Assembly (NCBI GenBank): GCA_903822495.1 | Contig: CAIJPD010000022.1 | Coordinates: 74,069-138,068 of the forward strand | Source: an uncultured Chloroflexota bacterium | GTDB lineage: Bacteria > Chloroflexota > Limnocylindria > Limnocylindrales > CSP1-4 | Length of the DNA stretch: 64,000 nucleotides | Direction: 5' to 3' | Shown: piece after piece, positions 46,597 through 55,789 of the stretch | Layout of the letters: the number at the start of each line of letters is the position of its first letter | Position numbering within the stretch: the first letter of the stretch is position 1 | Notes under the pieces: model-generated | What the model was told of the DNA's origin: nothing | The model's input: the letters and a program-made list of their open reading frames with translations, nothing else | Databases searched by the model: none | Position numbers and translations under genes: made by a program

Positions 46597-47610
46597 TCAA
46601 TCGCGCCAGCGGAATCCGAGTCCGGCGAGGGCGCCGACCAGCTCGCCGCAGCGAATTCCTTGCTCCGGCACCAGCCCACCAAAGAGACCGCGGGCCTCCG
46701 TGACCGGCCCAGCGGACGGCTCGAAGCCCTCTGTGAAGCCCTCGTAGTAGACGAGTTGGTCCACCCCCGCGAGGGAGGCCGCGGCCAGCTGGAGGACAGC
46801 CATGAGCACGCGATCACCGCGGAAAGCTCCGCCGCCCCAGTGCCCGGTGTGGATGATGGTCGCAGCGGCCCCAACGGTCACTCTCGCCTCGACCGCCGCC
46901 GCACGGAACCCGCTGTACGCCGCGGAGAGCGTCCATTCGATCTGGTCACGCGTGTACGGCGCACCCCGATGGCTTTGGGCCGCGATCGCCAGGATGTTCG
47001 AGATGGTGGGCGGGACGAGCCGTGTGGCTGCCTTGGCCACGACGTCGGGCGTCGCGGCGGGGAAGCTCCTGCCGTAGAGACCATCCGGGCGACCGGCGGC
47101 AGCGTCCGGCTGGGTGTCGATCCGCGCGCGACGTTCGGCGCCGCGGACGAGGACAGGTGTCGGTCGATCCTCAACGACCGTGCGCGCGATCGCGCCCTCA
47201 GCCAACAGGGCCTCCCGCACGGAAGCCAGCACCGGATGCTCGGCAACCTGGAGCTCGTCCTGGGCCGCCGAGCCCCCGGCATACCAGCCGAACAGGGGCC
47301 AGGCGGCGAAGTTGAGGTGCCAGACGAATGCCCCCGGTAGTTCGGGCTCTCGCGCGTAGTCGAAGAAGCCCGGGACTTGACTCAGGACTCCCGGCGCCAG
47401 CGGGAGGACTCGTTCGGGGAGCGGGAGCTCCGGCCAGCGCGAGTACTCGATCCGGCCCGCGATGGCGGAGCCGGGCGGGCAGGCGATATCGAACACGACC
47501 TGCTTGTTCGAGTTGGTCCAGTGCGGCGGGTGGTCGGCCACCAGTCGCGCGGCATCCCAGGTTCGCCGCTCGACCGGTGCCTCCGCGGTCAGGTCGTCAG
47601 GACTCTGCAC
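46597..47610 (-). CDS. PARG-like (poly(ADP-ribose) glycohydrolase fold) protein
   Basis: A 337-residue protein. IIHTGHWGGGAFRGDRVLM with AVLQLAAASLAGVDQLVYYE resembles the TGNWGCGAFGGD segment of PARG catalytic domains, and GGSAAQDELQVAEHPVLASV sits where the ...QEE(I/L) catalytic Glu pair lies in PARG (here QDE). An ADP-ribosyl hydrolase activity is plausible. It stands alone between the defence-like operon and yhaN. No ADP-ribosyltransferase is visible within the window. Confidence 0.55.
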   Translation of the reverse strand: MQSPDDLTAEAPVERRTWDAARLVADHPPHWTNSNKQVVFDIACPPGSAIAGRIEYSRWPELPLPERVLPLAPGVLSQVPGFFDYAREPELPGAFVWHLNFAAWPLFGWYAGGSAAQDELQVAEHPVLASVREALLAEGAIARTVVEDRPTPVLVRGAERRARIDTQPDAAAGRPDGLYGRSFPAATPDVVAKAATRLVPPTISNILAIAAQSHRGAPYTRDQIEWTLSAAYSGFRAAAVEARVTVGAAATIIHTGHWGGGAFRGDRVLMAVLQLAAASLAGVDQLVYYEGFTEGFEPSAGPVTEARGLFGGLVPEQGIRCGELVGALAGLGFRWRD

Positions 47611-47689
47611 GATTTGCGCTCCCTGCTCAGCCAGCGACCGAGGGTTGCAGCCGCAGAAACCCCCCGGATCACTCGGAGGCTCCGCAACC

Positions 47690-50600
47690 TCACCCCCCGC
47701 CCGCCGCCGCCAGCGCGTCCGCCACCGTCCGGAGGCGTGGCAGCTGCAGCTCCAGGTCCGGCGTCAGTGGGACCTCGGGGTGGCAGGTGAAGTACAGGAC
47801 CTGGTGGCGGGCGGCCAGGTCCGCGATGGACTTGGCGGCCAGCGCGGCCCGTTCGTTGTCAAAGTTCACGAGGATGTCGTCCATGACGATGGGCAGCGGC
47901 TCGGCGTTCTGGGCGAAATGCTCCAGCAGGCCAAAGCGGATGGCCAGGTAGAGCTGCTGGGCGGTGCCGGTGGACAGGTCTTCAATCGCCACGATGGTCC
48001 CGTCGCCGTGCTCCACGGCCTGCACCTGGCTGCCGACCGGCGCCACGATCCGGCGATAGCGGCCCGCCGTCCACTCGCGGAAGTACGCCTCGGCCGTCTT
48101 GAACACCGCCGGGCGGTGCTCGGCCTCGTACGCGCTCCGGGCGGTGCTCAGCACGTGGCGGGCCACGCTGTAGGTGGCCCACTCCACGGCCTTGGCATCC
48201 AGCCGGGCCTGCAGGTCCTCGCCGGCCTGGCGGTCGGTGGTGGCGGCGACGTCCTTCTCCATCCGATCCACGGCGTCGCGCAGCTCCCCTACCCGCTCGT
48301 TCAGGCCGGTCAGTCGCGCCTCCAACTCCTCGCTGGTGATCCGGCACTCGGCATACGCCGCCTCTGCGCGGCCGACGTCGTCCAGGGATTCCAGCTCCTC
48401 GCGAAGCCGCTCCAGCGCCTGCCCGGGACCGGACAGGGTCTGGAGGTTGGTGGTGCCCGCGTCAACCACCGCGTCAAGCTGCCGGGCACGGTCGGAGATG
48501 GCGATGCGGTCGCGCAGCGCGGCGGTGTCCGGGACGCCCTGCTGCAGGAGCAGATCGGCGAGGGCCCCCTGGGCCGCATCGGCGTCGTCCTGGGCCCGGC
48601 GCCCCGCATCCTCCAGCCGTCCTGCCGTCCGGAGCGCCTCGTCGCGCTGACCGGCGGCGGCCACGGCGGCGTCACGAAGGCCCGCCAGCTGGGCCAGGAC
48701 CCGCTCCAGCCCGGGCTGATCACCCGGTGCGAGGCCACCGATCGGCACGTCCAGCTCTTTGGCCTGGCCAACGACCAGCTCGAAGAACCGGGTGTGCTCG
48801 GCGCGGAGCTGGTCCGCCAGGGTCTGGCTTGCCTCCCGGGTCCGCATGGGCTGCTTGGCGGCGGTGACGGCCGCCACGACGCGCGCGGCGGTCTCGCAGT
48901 CGATGCCGGGGTTCAGGCCATGGCCCGAAAGCCACTGGGCCCACTCCCCCTGCGCGGCGTCCTGCGCCGTGTGCATGTCGCCCACGCGCTCCGAGGCCTC
49001 TCCCAGCGCCTGCCGCCGGGCGGCGGCCTGGGCACGAACATCCGCGGCCTGCACCGCGAGCCCCTGGGTCCGTGCGGCCCGACCTCGGGCCTCGGCCAGC
49101 TGGCGTCCGAGCGCGTCGATCGCATCCGGGGTCGCACCGTCCGGAAGCCCCGCCGCTCGAGCCGCCTCCGCCACGCCGGCCTCCGCGGTGGCCGCGGCCA
49201 CATCCTGGCCTGCGGCGGCGACGAGGAGTGCCTCGGCCTCTTCGGCCAGGCGGACCGCTCGATCGCATTGGGCGGCCAGGTCGGACACCGCGCCGGCATC
49301 CGCGTCGGGCGCCAGCCCAACGGCCGCCGCCAACCCGGCCCGCTGCGCGCGGAGCCGGGTCATGGGCTCGGCCATCGCCACCGGTGATCCGGCGACCAAC
49401 GGCTCCCCCTGGGACCTGGTTCGTTGCCAGACCAGGACGGCGCCCGCCAGGCCCAGGAGCAGCGCACCGGCGGCCAGCAGGGGGCTCCCCAGCGCCAAAA
49501 GGACGAAGGCGACCAGGATGCCGCCCAGCCCGATGACCAACGGAACCCAGGAGGGGGCTGCCGGCGATGGCTGGCGGACCGTGGGCGCCGGCAACGACGC
49601 CAGCATCTCCTCGCGCGCCATGACGTCCTGGAGCGACCGGACATCCCTGGCAACCTCGCGCCACGGACGCCCGGCCGGGCTGGCGGGAACCGTGGCCGCC
49701 TTCGCCTCGGCGGTCGCCCTGGCCTGGGCGGCGACGCCAATCGCGTTGCTCCGGACCGCGACAGCCGTTCGCAGATTCTCGACGGCAGGCTGGAGGCGCT
49801 CGATGGGCGGCAGCGCGGCCGCCTCGTCCTTGATGGCCTGGATCTCGCCGTCGAGTCGCTCGGCGTCGCGCCCCAACGTCGCGACGGCTCGTTCCAGCTC
49901 GGCCCGCGCCGCCTCCGCCCCGGCCAGTGCCTTGTCCGCCCGATCCAGCAGGAGGCGGAAGTGGCCGGTGATCGCCGTCTCCACCGCGACCGAATCGTCG
50001 AACGACTCGACCCGCCCCTCGGTCCAGTCCGGACCCAGCCGGCGCAGCGCCTCGCTCAGCTCCCGCTTCTGGGTCTCCAGGTCCCGCGTGACGGTCTCGA
50101 GCTGCTTGCTCCGCTCGCGATCCCGGATGGCGTCTCGGGCCAGCTCCTCCAGGGTCGCACGGTGATCCAGCACGACGGGATCCACGCGGATTCCCTCGAT
50201 GGTCCGGCGCTGAACGGCGAGCTCCTCGGTGGCCTGGACCAGCCGATCCTGCGCTTCCTGGCTCCGGGCCTCGACCCTGACGAGGTCCGTGGCGACGCCG
50301 GCATCCAGGATCGACACGGTGCCCAGCTGGGCCCGCTCCGCGAGGGCATCTCGCACCTGAATCCACGACGGCCAGGCCTTGATGTGGCGGTCATGCCGGC
50401 GCAGATCCTCGGCGCTGGCCCGCTGCTCGTCCATGGCCCGCTGGCGCCCCTGCTCGGCGTCCTTGAGGGACCGGACGGTCTCGGCGTACTCCTCCGGGAG
50501 GTCGCGGCCCAGGCGCGCGGTGACCTCCTCCAGCTTGCGGAGGAGGCCGTTGATGACGGGTGTGCTGCCGCCACCCTTGAACAGCTCGGCCGCCTTGGCG

Positions 50601-51091
50601 CCCAGGCCGTTCTCCGCGTCGACCGCGGAGACGGACCCCAGGCCCAGGCCGGCGCCGTAGATCCGGGCGGAGACCTCCTTGCCCGCCAGGTTCTCGAAGG
50701 CCGCGAGCTCCGCCAGGCCAAAGGCGAACACGTTCCGATAGAGCGCCGAATCGACGCCCTGCAGGAGGCGGGCGAGCTCCTCCGAACCACGGTCGACGCC
50801 GTCCTCGCCCAGCACCTTGACCACACCCTGGCCGCCGCGCTCGCCGTAGCGCTCGATTCTCATGAGCCGGTCATCGGCCATGCGGACGGTCAGGCGCCCG
50901 CCGCGCCGGCCCCCCGCCATGGCGGCGTAGCGCCTGGTCTCGAAGCCGAACAGGATGGCGCGAACAAACGCCAGCAGCGATGTCTTGCCCGCCTCGTTCA
51001 GCCCACGCACGAGCGTGAGTCCGGGTGCCGGCACCAGCGTCTTCTGGCTGATGAGGCCAAACCCGTCGACATGGATCTCTTCGATGCGCAT
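47690..51091 (-). CDS. YhaN-like SMC/SbcC-type ATPase
   Basis: A 1133-residue protein. It starts MRIEEIHVDGFGLISQKTLV with Walker A GLNEAGKTSLLAFVRA; the other ATPase half is at the C-terminus (LSTGTAQQLYLAIRFGLLEH signature motif, then PIVMDDILVNFD Walker B). Between them lie long coiled coils and, near residue 515, a hydrophobic hairpin (VPLVIGLGGILVAFVLLALG and a following LLAAGALLLGLAGAVLV), two putative membrane helices that are typical of YhaN rather than SbcC. It probably works with the YhaO-like phosphoesterase 5 bp upstream as a DNA-end-processing complex. Confidence 0.88.
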   Translation of the reverse strand: MRIEEIHVDGFGLISQKTLVPAPGLTLVRGLNEAGKTSLLAFVRAILFGFETRRYAAMAGGRRGGRLTVRMADDRLMRIERYGERGGQGVVKVLGEDGVDRGSEELARLLQGVDSALYRNVFAFGLAELAAFENLAGKEVSARIYGAGLGLGSVSAVDAENGLGAKAAELFKGGGSTPVINGLLRKLEEVTARLGRDLPEEYAETVRSLKDAEQGRQRAMDEQRASAEDLRRHDRHIKAWPSWIQVRDALAERAQLGTVSILDAGVATDLVRVEARSQEAQDRLVQATEELAVQRRTIEGIRVDPVVLDHRATLEELARDAIRDRERSKQLETVTRDLETQKRELSEALRRLGPDWTEGRVESFDDSVAVETAITGHFRLLLDRADKALAGAEAARAELERAVATLGRDAERLDGEIQAIKDEAAALPPIERLQPAVENLRTAVAVRSNAIGVAAQARATAEAKAATVPASPAGRPWREVARDVRSLQDVMAREEMLASLPAPTVRQPSPAAPSWVPLVIGLGGILVAFVLLALGSPLLAAGALLLGLAGAVLVWQRTRSQGEPLVAGSPVAMAEPMTRLRAQRAGLAAAVGLAPDADAGAVSDLAAQCDRAVRLAEEAEALLVAAAGQDVAAATAEAGVAEAARAAGLPDGATPDAIDALGRQLAEARGRAARTQGLAVQAADVRAQAAARRQALGEASERVGDMHTAQDAAQGEWAQWLSGHGLNPGIDCETAARVVAAVTAAKQPMRTREASQTLADQLRAEHTRFFELVVGQAKELDVPIGGLAPGDQPGLERVLAQLAGLRDAAVAAAGQRDEALRTAGRLEDAGRRAQDDADAAQGALADLLLQQGVPDTAALRDRIAISDRARQLDAVVDAGTTNLQTLSGPGQALERLREELESLDDVGRAEAAYAECRITSEELEARLTGLNERVGELRDAVDRMEKDVAATTDRQAGEDLQARLDAKAVEWATYSVARHVLSTARSAYEAEHRPAVFKTAEAYFREWTAGRYRRIVAPVGSQVQAVEHGDGTIVAIEDLSTGTAQQLYLAIRFGLLEHFAQNAEPLPIVMDDILVNFDNERAALAAKSIADLAARHQVLYFTCHPEVPLTPDLELQLPRLRTVADALAAAGGG

Positions 51092-51096
51092 GGCCC

Positions 51097-52413
51097 CTAC
51101 CCCTCATCCGCCAGGCGGTCCACGACAAGCGCCTCGGCGGCGTCCAGCACCGCCACCAGGTCGGCCCCGTGCGGGCGGTGCGCCCTGAGGGGGGACCGCG
51201 CGCGGGTATTCGCATACAGGTCGTCGAGCACGCTGTCCAGCCCGGCCGCCCGCCCCTCGGCCGTGTCGGCCGTCCCACCGCCGCCGGCGTCGCCCGCGAC
51301 GCCCGCGAGAAGTTCCGCGCGGGTGGTCGCGAACAGTCGCAGCACGCCGCCGAGGAAGTCGTCCGCCTGCCGCCTGGCCTCGATGTCCATCTCGGGCCGC
51401 GTGGCGTTGCGCAGGGACTCCACCCAGGCGAAGGGGGAGGCCGATCCCAGGTTCTCCCGGCTCACCTGGAGGATGCCGTTGAGCGTCCCCGGCTGCAGCA
51501 GCTCCCGGTGCATGGGCCCGCGGCCGGTGAGGGTGACGCGCGCGACCACCGACCGCTCGGCCGTGGAACGCGCCTGGTCCACCGCGCCGGCCACCGCGTC
51601 CGCGATCCCCTCCTCGGTGGTGATCCCCGCGATGGCGACGGACAGGAGCTGCCAGCGAACCTCGTCCACGGCCCGGAACTCCGGCAGGATCTCGCCGGAG
51701 TCCTTGGCGGTCACCAAGTAGCAGCCACGAGGCTCCGTCTCTCCGGGGTCGCGGCCCTGCGGGTTGCCGCAGTAGACGGCCGTGGGGCGCTCGGCCGAGA
51801 GGACCTGGTGTCGATGGATGTGGCCCAGCGCCCAGTAGTCCATCCCGGACCGTCGCAGGTCGTCCAGCGTGCACGGGGCGTAGTTGCCTGCCGAGAGGTC
51901 CCCGCCCACGTTGGCGTGGAGCAGCCCCACGGCGAAGGGGGCGTCGGCGTCCTTGCTGAACCTGGCGGCAAGGTTGTCCTTGACGTCCCGGACGCGGTAG
52001 CCGATGCCGTAGATGCGGGCGATCTCCTGGCCATCCCTGAAGACCGGCATGGCCTCCACCCGGCTGGTGCTGAAGCGATGGGCGAGCTCCGGCCAGGTGA
52101 CCGCCGGGATGCGACCGCTCTCGTGGTCGTGGTTGCCGGTGACGACGAACGACGGGATTCCCGCATCGGCCAGGCGCCGGAGTCCGTCCCGGAAGTGCAC
52201 CTGGCCCTGCAGCGTCCGGTTGGAGTTCTCGAACGCATCGCCGGCGACCAGGAAGAAGTCGACGCGCTCCTCCAGGGCCAGGTCGACGACGCGCCGCCAC
52301 GCGGTCAGGGTTGAGTCGCGGAGGATGGCGCCGATGGCCGGCGGCACGTCGGTGCTGATGCCAACAAACGGGCTGTCCAGGTGCAGGTCGCCTGTGTGCA
52401 GAAACCGGAACAC
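51097..52413 (-). CDS. YhaO/SbcD-like metallophosphoesterase (exonuclease subunit)
   Basis: A 438-residue calcineurin-like nuclease. All metal motifs are present: HTGDLHLDSPF, VAGDAFEN, TGNHDHES, LHANVGG and ALGHIHRHQVL. SbcD-type enzymes degrade DNA ends and hairpins in complex with an ATPase partner. A Gly/Ala-rich linker precedes ~50 C-terminal residues (SVLDDLYANTRARSPLRAHR) that should bind the ATPase. It is 5 bp upstream of the yhaN-like gene, in one operon. Confidence 0.9.
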   Translation of the reverse strand: MFRFLHTGDLHLDSPFVGISTDVPPAIGAILRDSTLTAWRRVVDLALEERVDFFLVAGDAFENSNRTLQGQVHFRDGLRRLADAGIPSFVVTGNHDHESGRIPAVTWPELAHRFSTSRVEAMPVFRDGQEIARIYGIGYRVRDVKDNLAARFSKDADAPFAVGLLHANVGGDLSAGNYAPCTLDDLRRSGMDYWALGHIHRHQVLSAERPTAVYCGNPQGRDPGETEPRGCYLVTAKDSGEILPEFRAVDEVRWQLLSVAIAGITTEEGIADAVAGAVDQARSTAERSVVARVTLTGRGPMHRELLQPGTLNGILQVSRENLGSASPFAWVESLRNATRPEMDIEARRQADDFLGGVLRLFATTRAELLAGVAGDAGGGGTADTAEGRAAGLDSVLDDLYANTRARSPLRAHRPHGADLVAVLDAAEALVVDRLADEG

Positions 52414-52529
52414 GTCAATCCCTCCCCGGGTGCGATACGACCTTCACCAGACCACCCGCGCCGGGCACGTTGCCGATGACCGGCTCGCAGCCGCACGGCC
52501 GGCAGCCGCGCGGACCGCAGCCGCGCCGC

Positions 52530-53771
52530 TCAGTTGGCTGGAGCACGAAACCCGATCCGGCGCTCCAGCGCCGAGCGCTCCCGGTCCACCGTGGGCAGGT
52601 CCGCCAACGTCATCTCCGCGAGCTCCGTCGTGTCGATCCGGTCGTCCTGCAGCGCCCGCTGCGCCATGTTGGCGAAGGCCTGCTCAAACGTGGAGCGGAC
52701 GAAGCGGGCGTTGCCGAAGTTGGCGGTCTGCCGGGCCTCGCCGAACAGGGAGGCCAGCCGGTCCGTCGCGTCGGGCGTCACCTGGATCTGCGCCTGGCCG
52801 GCCAGCGCCAGGAAGATCTGGACCAGCTCGGAGGTGTCGTAGTCTGGGAAGTCGATGTAGTGCGTGAAGCGGCTCCGGAGGCCCGGATTGGACTCGATGA
52901 AGTCGCGCATCAGCTCCGGATAGCCGGCGACGATGATCGCGAGGTCCTGGCGGTGGTCCTCCATCAGCTTGACCAGCTCGGCGATGGCCTCGCCGCCAAA
53001 GTCCACCCTGTCGGAGCCCGCCAGCGAATACGCCTCGTCGATGAACAGGACGCCGCCGAGCGCCCGCCCCACCACGTCCTGCACCTTCAGCGCGGTCTGG
53101 CCGACGTAGCCGGCGACCAGGTCGGCCCGGGAGGCCTCAACGAGATGGCCCCGACTGGCGATGCCGATGGTGTTGTACAGGCGCGCGATGAGCCGGGCCA
53201 CGGTGGTCTTGCCGGTCCCCGGGTCGCCGGTGAAGACGACGTGCCGGCTGGGGCTCACCTCCGGCAGGCCGTTGGCACGGCGTTCGGCGTTCATCCGCTG
53301 CACGGCCAGCAGGCGGCGCACGGCCACCTTGACGGGCCCAAGCCCCACCAGGGCATCCAGCTCGGCCAGCACCTGAGCGGTGGTCTCGCCGGCGACCGAC
53401 GTGTGGGGATCAAGCTGTGGCTCGACGACCGCCGCCTGGTCCGCGGCCGGGGCCGATTCCACGGCGACCGAGCCGCCACCGGTGGCCCCCAGCAGCCGGC
53501 GACCCAGGTCGGCGCACACGGCCATGGCTTCGTCCGTGGACGTCAGCTTGTCCAGCTCCTGCTGAGCCAGCGAGGAGACGGTGGGGGTGACGGCCGCCGT
53601 GCCGGCCGGCTCCAGCAGGTGCCGGACCGCGGCCTTGTCGATGCCCGGGGGCACGCGCCCGTCCAGCGCGACGACGAGCCCCCACAGCACGTGGCGCAGC
53701 TCCACCTCGGCGTGCGAGTGCGACTTGGCGCCGGCGATGGCCTCGTCCTGGACCTGCTCCCGGATGCTCAT
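52530..53771 (-). CDS. CbbX/EccA-type AAA+ ATPase with N-terminal Clp-N-like segment
   Basis: A 413-residue ATPase. The AAA domain begins near residue 140: HVVFTGDPGTGKTTVARLIA (Walker A), VGQTALKVQDVVGRALGGVL, FIDEAYSLAG (Walker B), IIVAGYPELM (sensor 1) and FGNARFVRSTFEQAF (sensor 2 region). The ring architecture of CbbX/EccA remodels protein complexes. The first ~130 residues contain SHSHAEVELRHVLWGLVVAL, similar to Clp-N repeats that recruit substrate. ATG 53771 overlaps the YbjN-like gene by 1 nt, so the two are coupled. Confidence 0.87.
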   Translation of the reverse strand: MSIREQVQDEAIAGAKSHSHAEVELRHVLWGLVVALDGRVPPGIDKAAVRHLLEPAGTAAVTPTVSSLAQQELDKLTSTDEAMAVCADLGRRLLGATGGGSVAVESAPAADQAAVVEPQLDPHTSVAGETTAQVLAELDALVGLGPVKVAVRRLLAVQRMNAERRANGLPEVSPSRHVVFTGDPGTGKTTVARLIARLYNTIGIASRGHLVEASRADLVAGYVGQTALKVQDVVGRALGGVLFIDEAYSLAGSDRVDFGGEAIAELVKLMEDHRQDLAIIVAGYPELMRDFIESNPGLRSRFTHYIDFPDYDTSELVQIFLALAGQAQIQVTPDATDRLASLFGEARQTANFGNARFVRSTFEQAFANMAQRALQDDRIDTTELAEMTLADLPTVDRERSALERRIGFRAPAN

Positions 53772-54229
53772 CAGGCGGGATCGGGGTCGGGGTCCGTGTA
53801 GCGCTTGCCGCCGAAGCGGTCGTGCACGATCTCGTCGAACTCGTCGGCGGTGGACCCGATGGTGTAGACGGCGGTGATCATCTCGGCGGGATCGATGAAG
53901 TCGCCCAGCAGCGTGTGGTCGTACACCAGGAACAGCATCCCGCCCTCTTCCTCGAACACGGTGACGCCGCCGAAGAGCCGGGCCCGGCCGTCGATGGCGG
54001 CCCAGCGAAACAGCTCCGGGGTTGGCGCCACCTTGCGCCCGAGGGGCGCCGACACGCGCACGATGGATCGCGGGTTCCCGTCGTTGTCGGGGGTCCACTC
54101 CTTGACGGTGATGAAGACCGCGGTGCTCCCGAGGTCCACCCTGAAGCCGCCGTCCTTGGTCAGGGTGACCTCGAACTCACCCACCAGGATCCGCTGGACC
54201 CGCTGGCTGGTGACATCAACTGTGGCCAT
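53771..54229 (-). CDS. YbjN/CesT-like peptide-binding chaperone-fold protein
   Basis: A 152-residue protein: QRVQRILVGEFEVTLTKDGG, FRVDLGSTAVFITVKEW, SIVRVSAPLGRKVAPTPELF, then MLFLVYDHTLLGDFIDPAEM and DEIVHDRFGG. The alternation of strands and a C-terminal helix is that of type III secretion chaperone/YbjN folds. It is coupled to the AAA ATPase and may deliver a peptide or client to it. Together with the genes at 14.1 and 34.1 kb it is one of three related-fold proteins in this window. Confidence 0.72.
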   Translation of the reverse strand: MATVDVTSQRVQRILVGEFEVTLTKDGGFRVDLGSTAVFITVKEWTPDNDGNPRSIVRVSAPLGRKVAPTPELFRWAAIDGRARLFGGVTVFEEEGGMLFLVYDHTLLGDFIDPAEMITAVYTIGSTADEFDEIVHDRFGGKRYTDPDPDPA

Positions 54230-54359
54230 CAGACAACCCCCGCTGACAATTTCCTGCCCTGCCGCGCTGCAGCCCGGAACGTATCGCAACGCCGCGGCGG
54301 GGTGAAGGCGGCAACGACCGGGTAAGCCCCGGGTAAGGGTCGGTGACTACCGTTCCGCG

Positions 54360-54638
54360 ATGTCGAGGTACACGTGGCACCCGGAGAAGGAGCGCGGGAA
54401 CGTTGCGAAGCACGGCTTGTGGTTCGAGGAGGCGGAGACCGTGACCGAAAGTGCTCTTGCCAGGTGGGTTCCAGACACCAGGGACCCTGATGATCCCGAT
54501 CGCTTCGTGGTCACTGGCTACTCCGCGACCGGCAACTTGCTGGTCGTGGTAACGTCCGAGAGCGGTCCACGGCCGCGGCTCATCTCCGCACGGCGCGCCA
54601 CGAAGCGCGAACGACATGCGTACGAAGCTCGACCCTGA
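54360..54638 (+). CDS. brnT: BrnT-family toxin
   Basis: A 92-residue protein: YTWHPEKERGNVAKHGLWFE (the BrnT start W-x-x-x-K-x-x-x-N-x-x-K-H-G), FVVTGYSATGNLLVVV and RPRLISARRATKRERHAYEA, with the RxISARxAxxxER motif that contains the ribonuclease residues. All are intact. It overlaps the next gene by 23 nt, as BrnT usually overlaps BrnA. Confidence 0.92.
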   Translation: MSRYTWHPEKERGNVAKHGLWFEEAETVTESALARWVPDTRDPDDPDRFVVTGYSATGNLLVVVTSESGPRPRLISARRATKRERHAYEARP

Positions 54639-55104
54639 CGACGAGTTCTTCATCCCGGACACGAGCCACCTCGACTGGAGCAAGGCCGAGATTGGCCGGC
54701 GGGCCCGCAAGCCCGGTGAGAAGAGCGAGTACGTCCTCGACGGAGCAATCGGGTACCAGTTGCGCCTGATCCCCTCGAACAAGGTGCTCGCCCGGTTCCA
54801 AACAACGCTCGAGGCATGGCCGGTCATCATCGCGACGGTCGAAGGCGGGCGGTCACCGCGCACGCTGGTACTCGACGTCGTCATGGAGGACGGGCGGGTG
54901 CTGCTCCTGTCGGCCGGTCCTCGGCTCGAGACGTGGGCACGCTGGAACAACGGCGAACCCAACCCGTACGTCGACCTGTGGGCCGCCCCGGAACGCCGGG
55001 TCGCCGAGGGAAGGTCCGTCGTCAGACGACGCGTCCGCACCGGTGTCGCCTTCGGTGCCGGCGAGAAGTTCCCCGTTGTCCGGCTCCACCGGAGCACCCG
55101 ATGA
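54616..55104 (+). CDS. BrnA-like start fused to an unrelated C-terminal domain
   Basis: A 162-residue protein in the antitoxin position. Its first ~30 residues (DDEFFIPDTSHLDWSKAEIG) resemble BrnA. Instead of the BrnA DNA-binding end (a ribbon-helix-helix with YLRxGxGWQTRIN) it continues with LDGAIGYQLRLIPSNKVLAR, a beta-rich DVVMEDGRVLLLSAGPRLET and an Arg-rich tail that I do not recognise. Either a remodelled antitoxin or an accidental fusion of a truncated brnA with another gene. The next gene overlaps its stop by ATGA. Confidence 0.6.
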   Translation: MRTKLDPDDEFFIPDTSHLDWSKAEIGRRARKPGEKSEYVLDGAIGYQLRLIPSNKVLARFQTTLEAWPVIIATVEGGRSPRTLVLDVVMEDGRVLLLSAGPRLETWARWNNGEPNPYVDLWAAPERRVAEGRSVVRRRVRTGVAFGAGEKFPVVRLHRSTR

Positions 55105-55442
55105 ACGAGCAGCGAACTGACGCTCTCGCTCGCCGACACCAGCCTGGCAGCCCCTCCCTCTCGTGCGACCACGGCGATGCGCCCTGCGACGCGGCCGAAA
55201 TCGCGGCCGAGCTCGCTCGCGTGCGAGCCTGGGCGGACTTCGCGGACGACCTGCTGAACGCGCACATCGCGGGCTTTGGGAGTGGCGACTGGCAGGCGGG
55301 AGAGGCGCTCGCACATGCCCTTTTCGGGGACGACTTGCCGCCAGCGTGGTCGCGCGACCCGGAAGACCCCGCGCACGTCGTCGTCGACCCGGCCCTCTGG
55401 CCGACGCCCGGCGTTGGCAGCGAGGTAGTCCATCAGGGCTGA
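55101..55442 (+). CDS. Small unknown protein after the BrnT locus
   Basis: A 113-residue acidic protein, not recognised. CDHGDAPCDAAEIAAELARV leads into a helix RAWADFADDLLNAHIAGFGS. Overlap with the preceding stop (ATGA) supports that it is translated. No antitoxin-type motif is visible. Confidence 0.5.
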   Translation: MNEQRTDALARRHQPGSPSLSCDHGDAPCDAAEIAAELARVRAWADFADDLLNAHIAGFGSGDWQAGEALAHALFGDDLPPAWSRDPEDPAHVVVDPALWPTPGVGSEVVHQG

Positions 55443-55461
55443 TTCCGAGAGAGAGGCTTCC

Positions 55462-55707
55462 TTGACACCCACGCCTGACACCCGCCCCCGCGCGGCGGCG
55501 GCCGAAATCGACGCTGGCCGCCTGCGCGTCACCCTGACCGACGGGCGCGACGTCGGCGTCCCTACGTCGTGGTACCCGTGGCTCCACGACGCGACCGCCG
55601 AGCTGCAAGCAGACATCACGATCATTGAGGGCGGCCTGGGGCTCTGGTGGGAGCGCCTGGACGACGGCCTCTCGGTGCCGGGCCTGCTGAGCCAGCCGCA
55701 CGTCTGA
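55462..55707 (+). CDS. DUF2442 protein
   Basis: An 81-residue protein. LRVTLTDGRDVGVPTSWYPW, the AELQADITIIEGGLGLWWERL stretch and GLSVPGLL match DUF2442, a small beta fold common in TA-rich regions. TTG 55462 is used with GAGAGAGG upstream. Function unknown; 20 bp after the preceding gene, so cotranscribed. Confidence 0.8.
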   Translation: MTPTPDTRPRAAAAEIDAGRLRVTLTDGRDVGVPTSWYPWLHDATAELQADITIIEGGLGLWWERLDDGLSVPGLLSQPHV

Positions 55708-55789
55708 GGTTCCGTTTCGCGCCGGGGCGCCGCCGAACAGGCGCCCGAAGGCGCCGCCACATCCCCCGGATCCCGGTACTGATCAGGAG

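Noticed and set aside
49424-51721. A 765-codon plus-strand frame across the yhaN-like gene
   Set aside because: The minus strand encodes a convincing SMC-type ATPase; the plus frame shows no domain.
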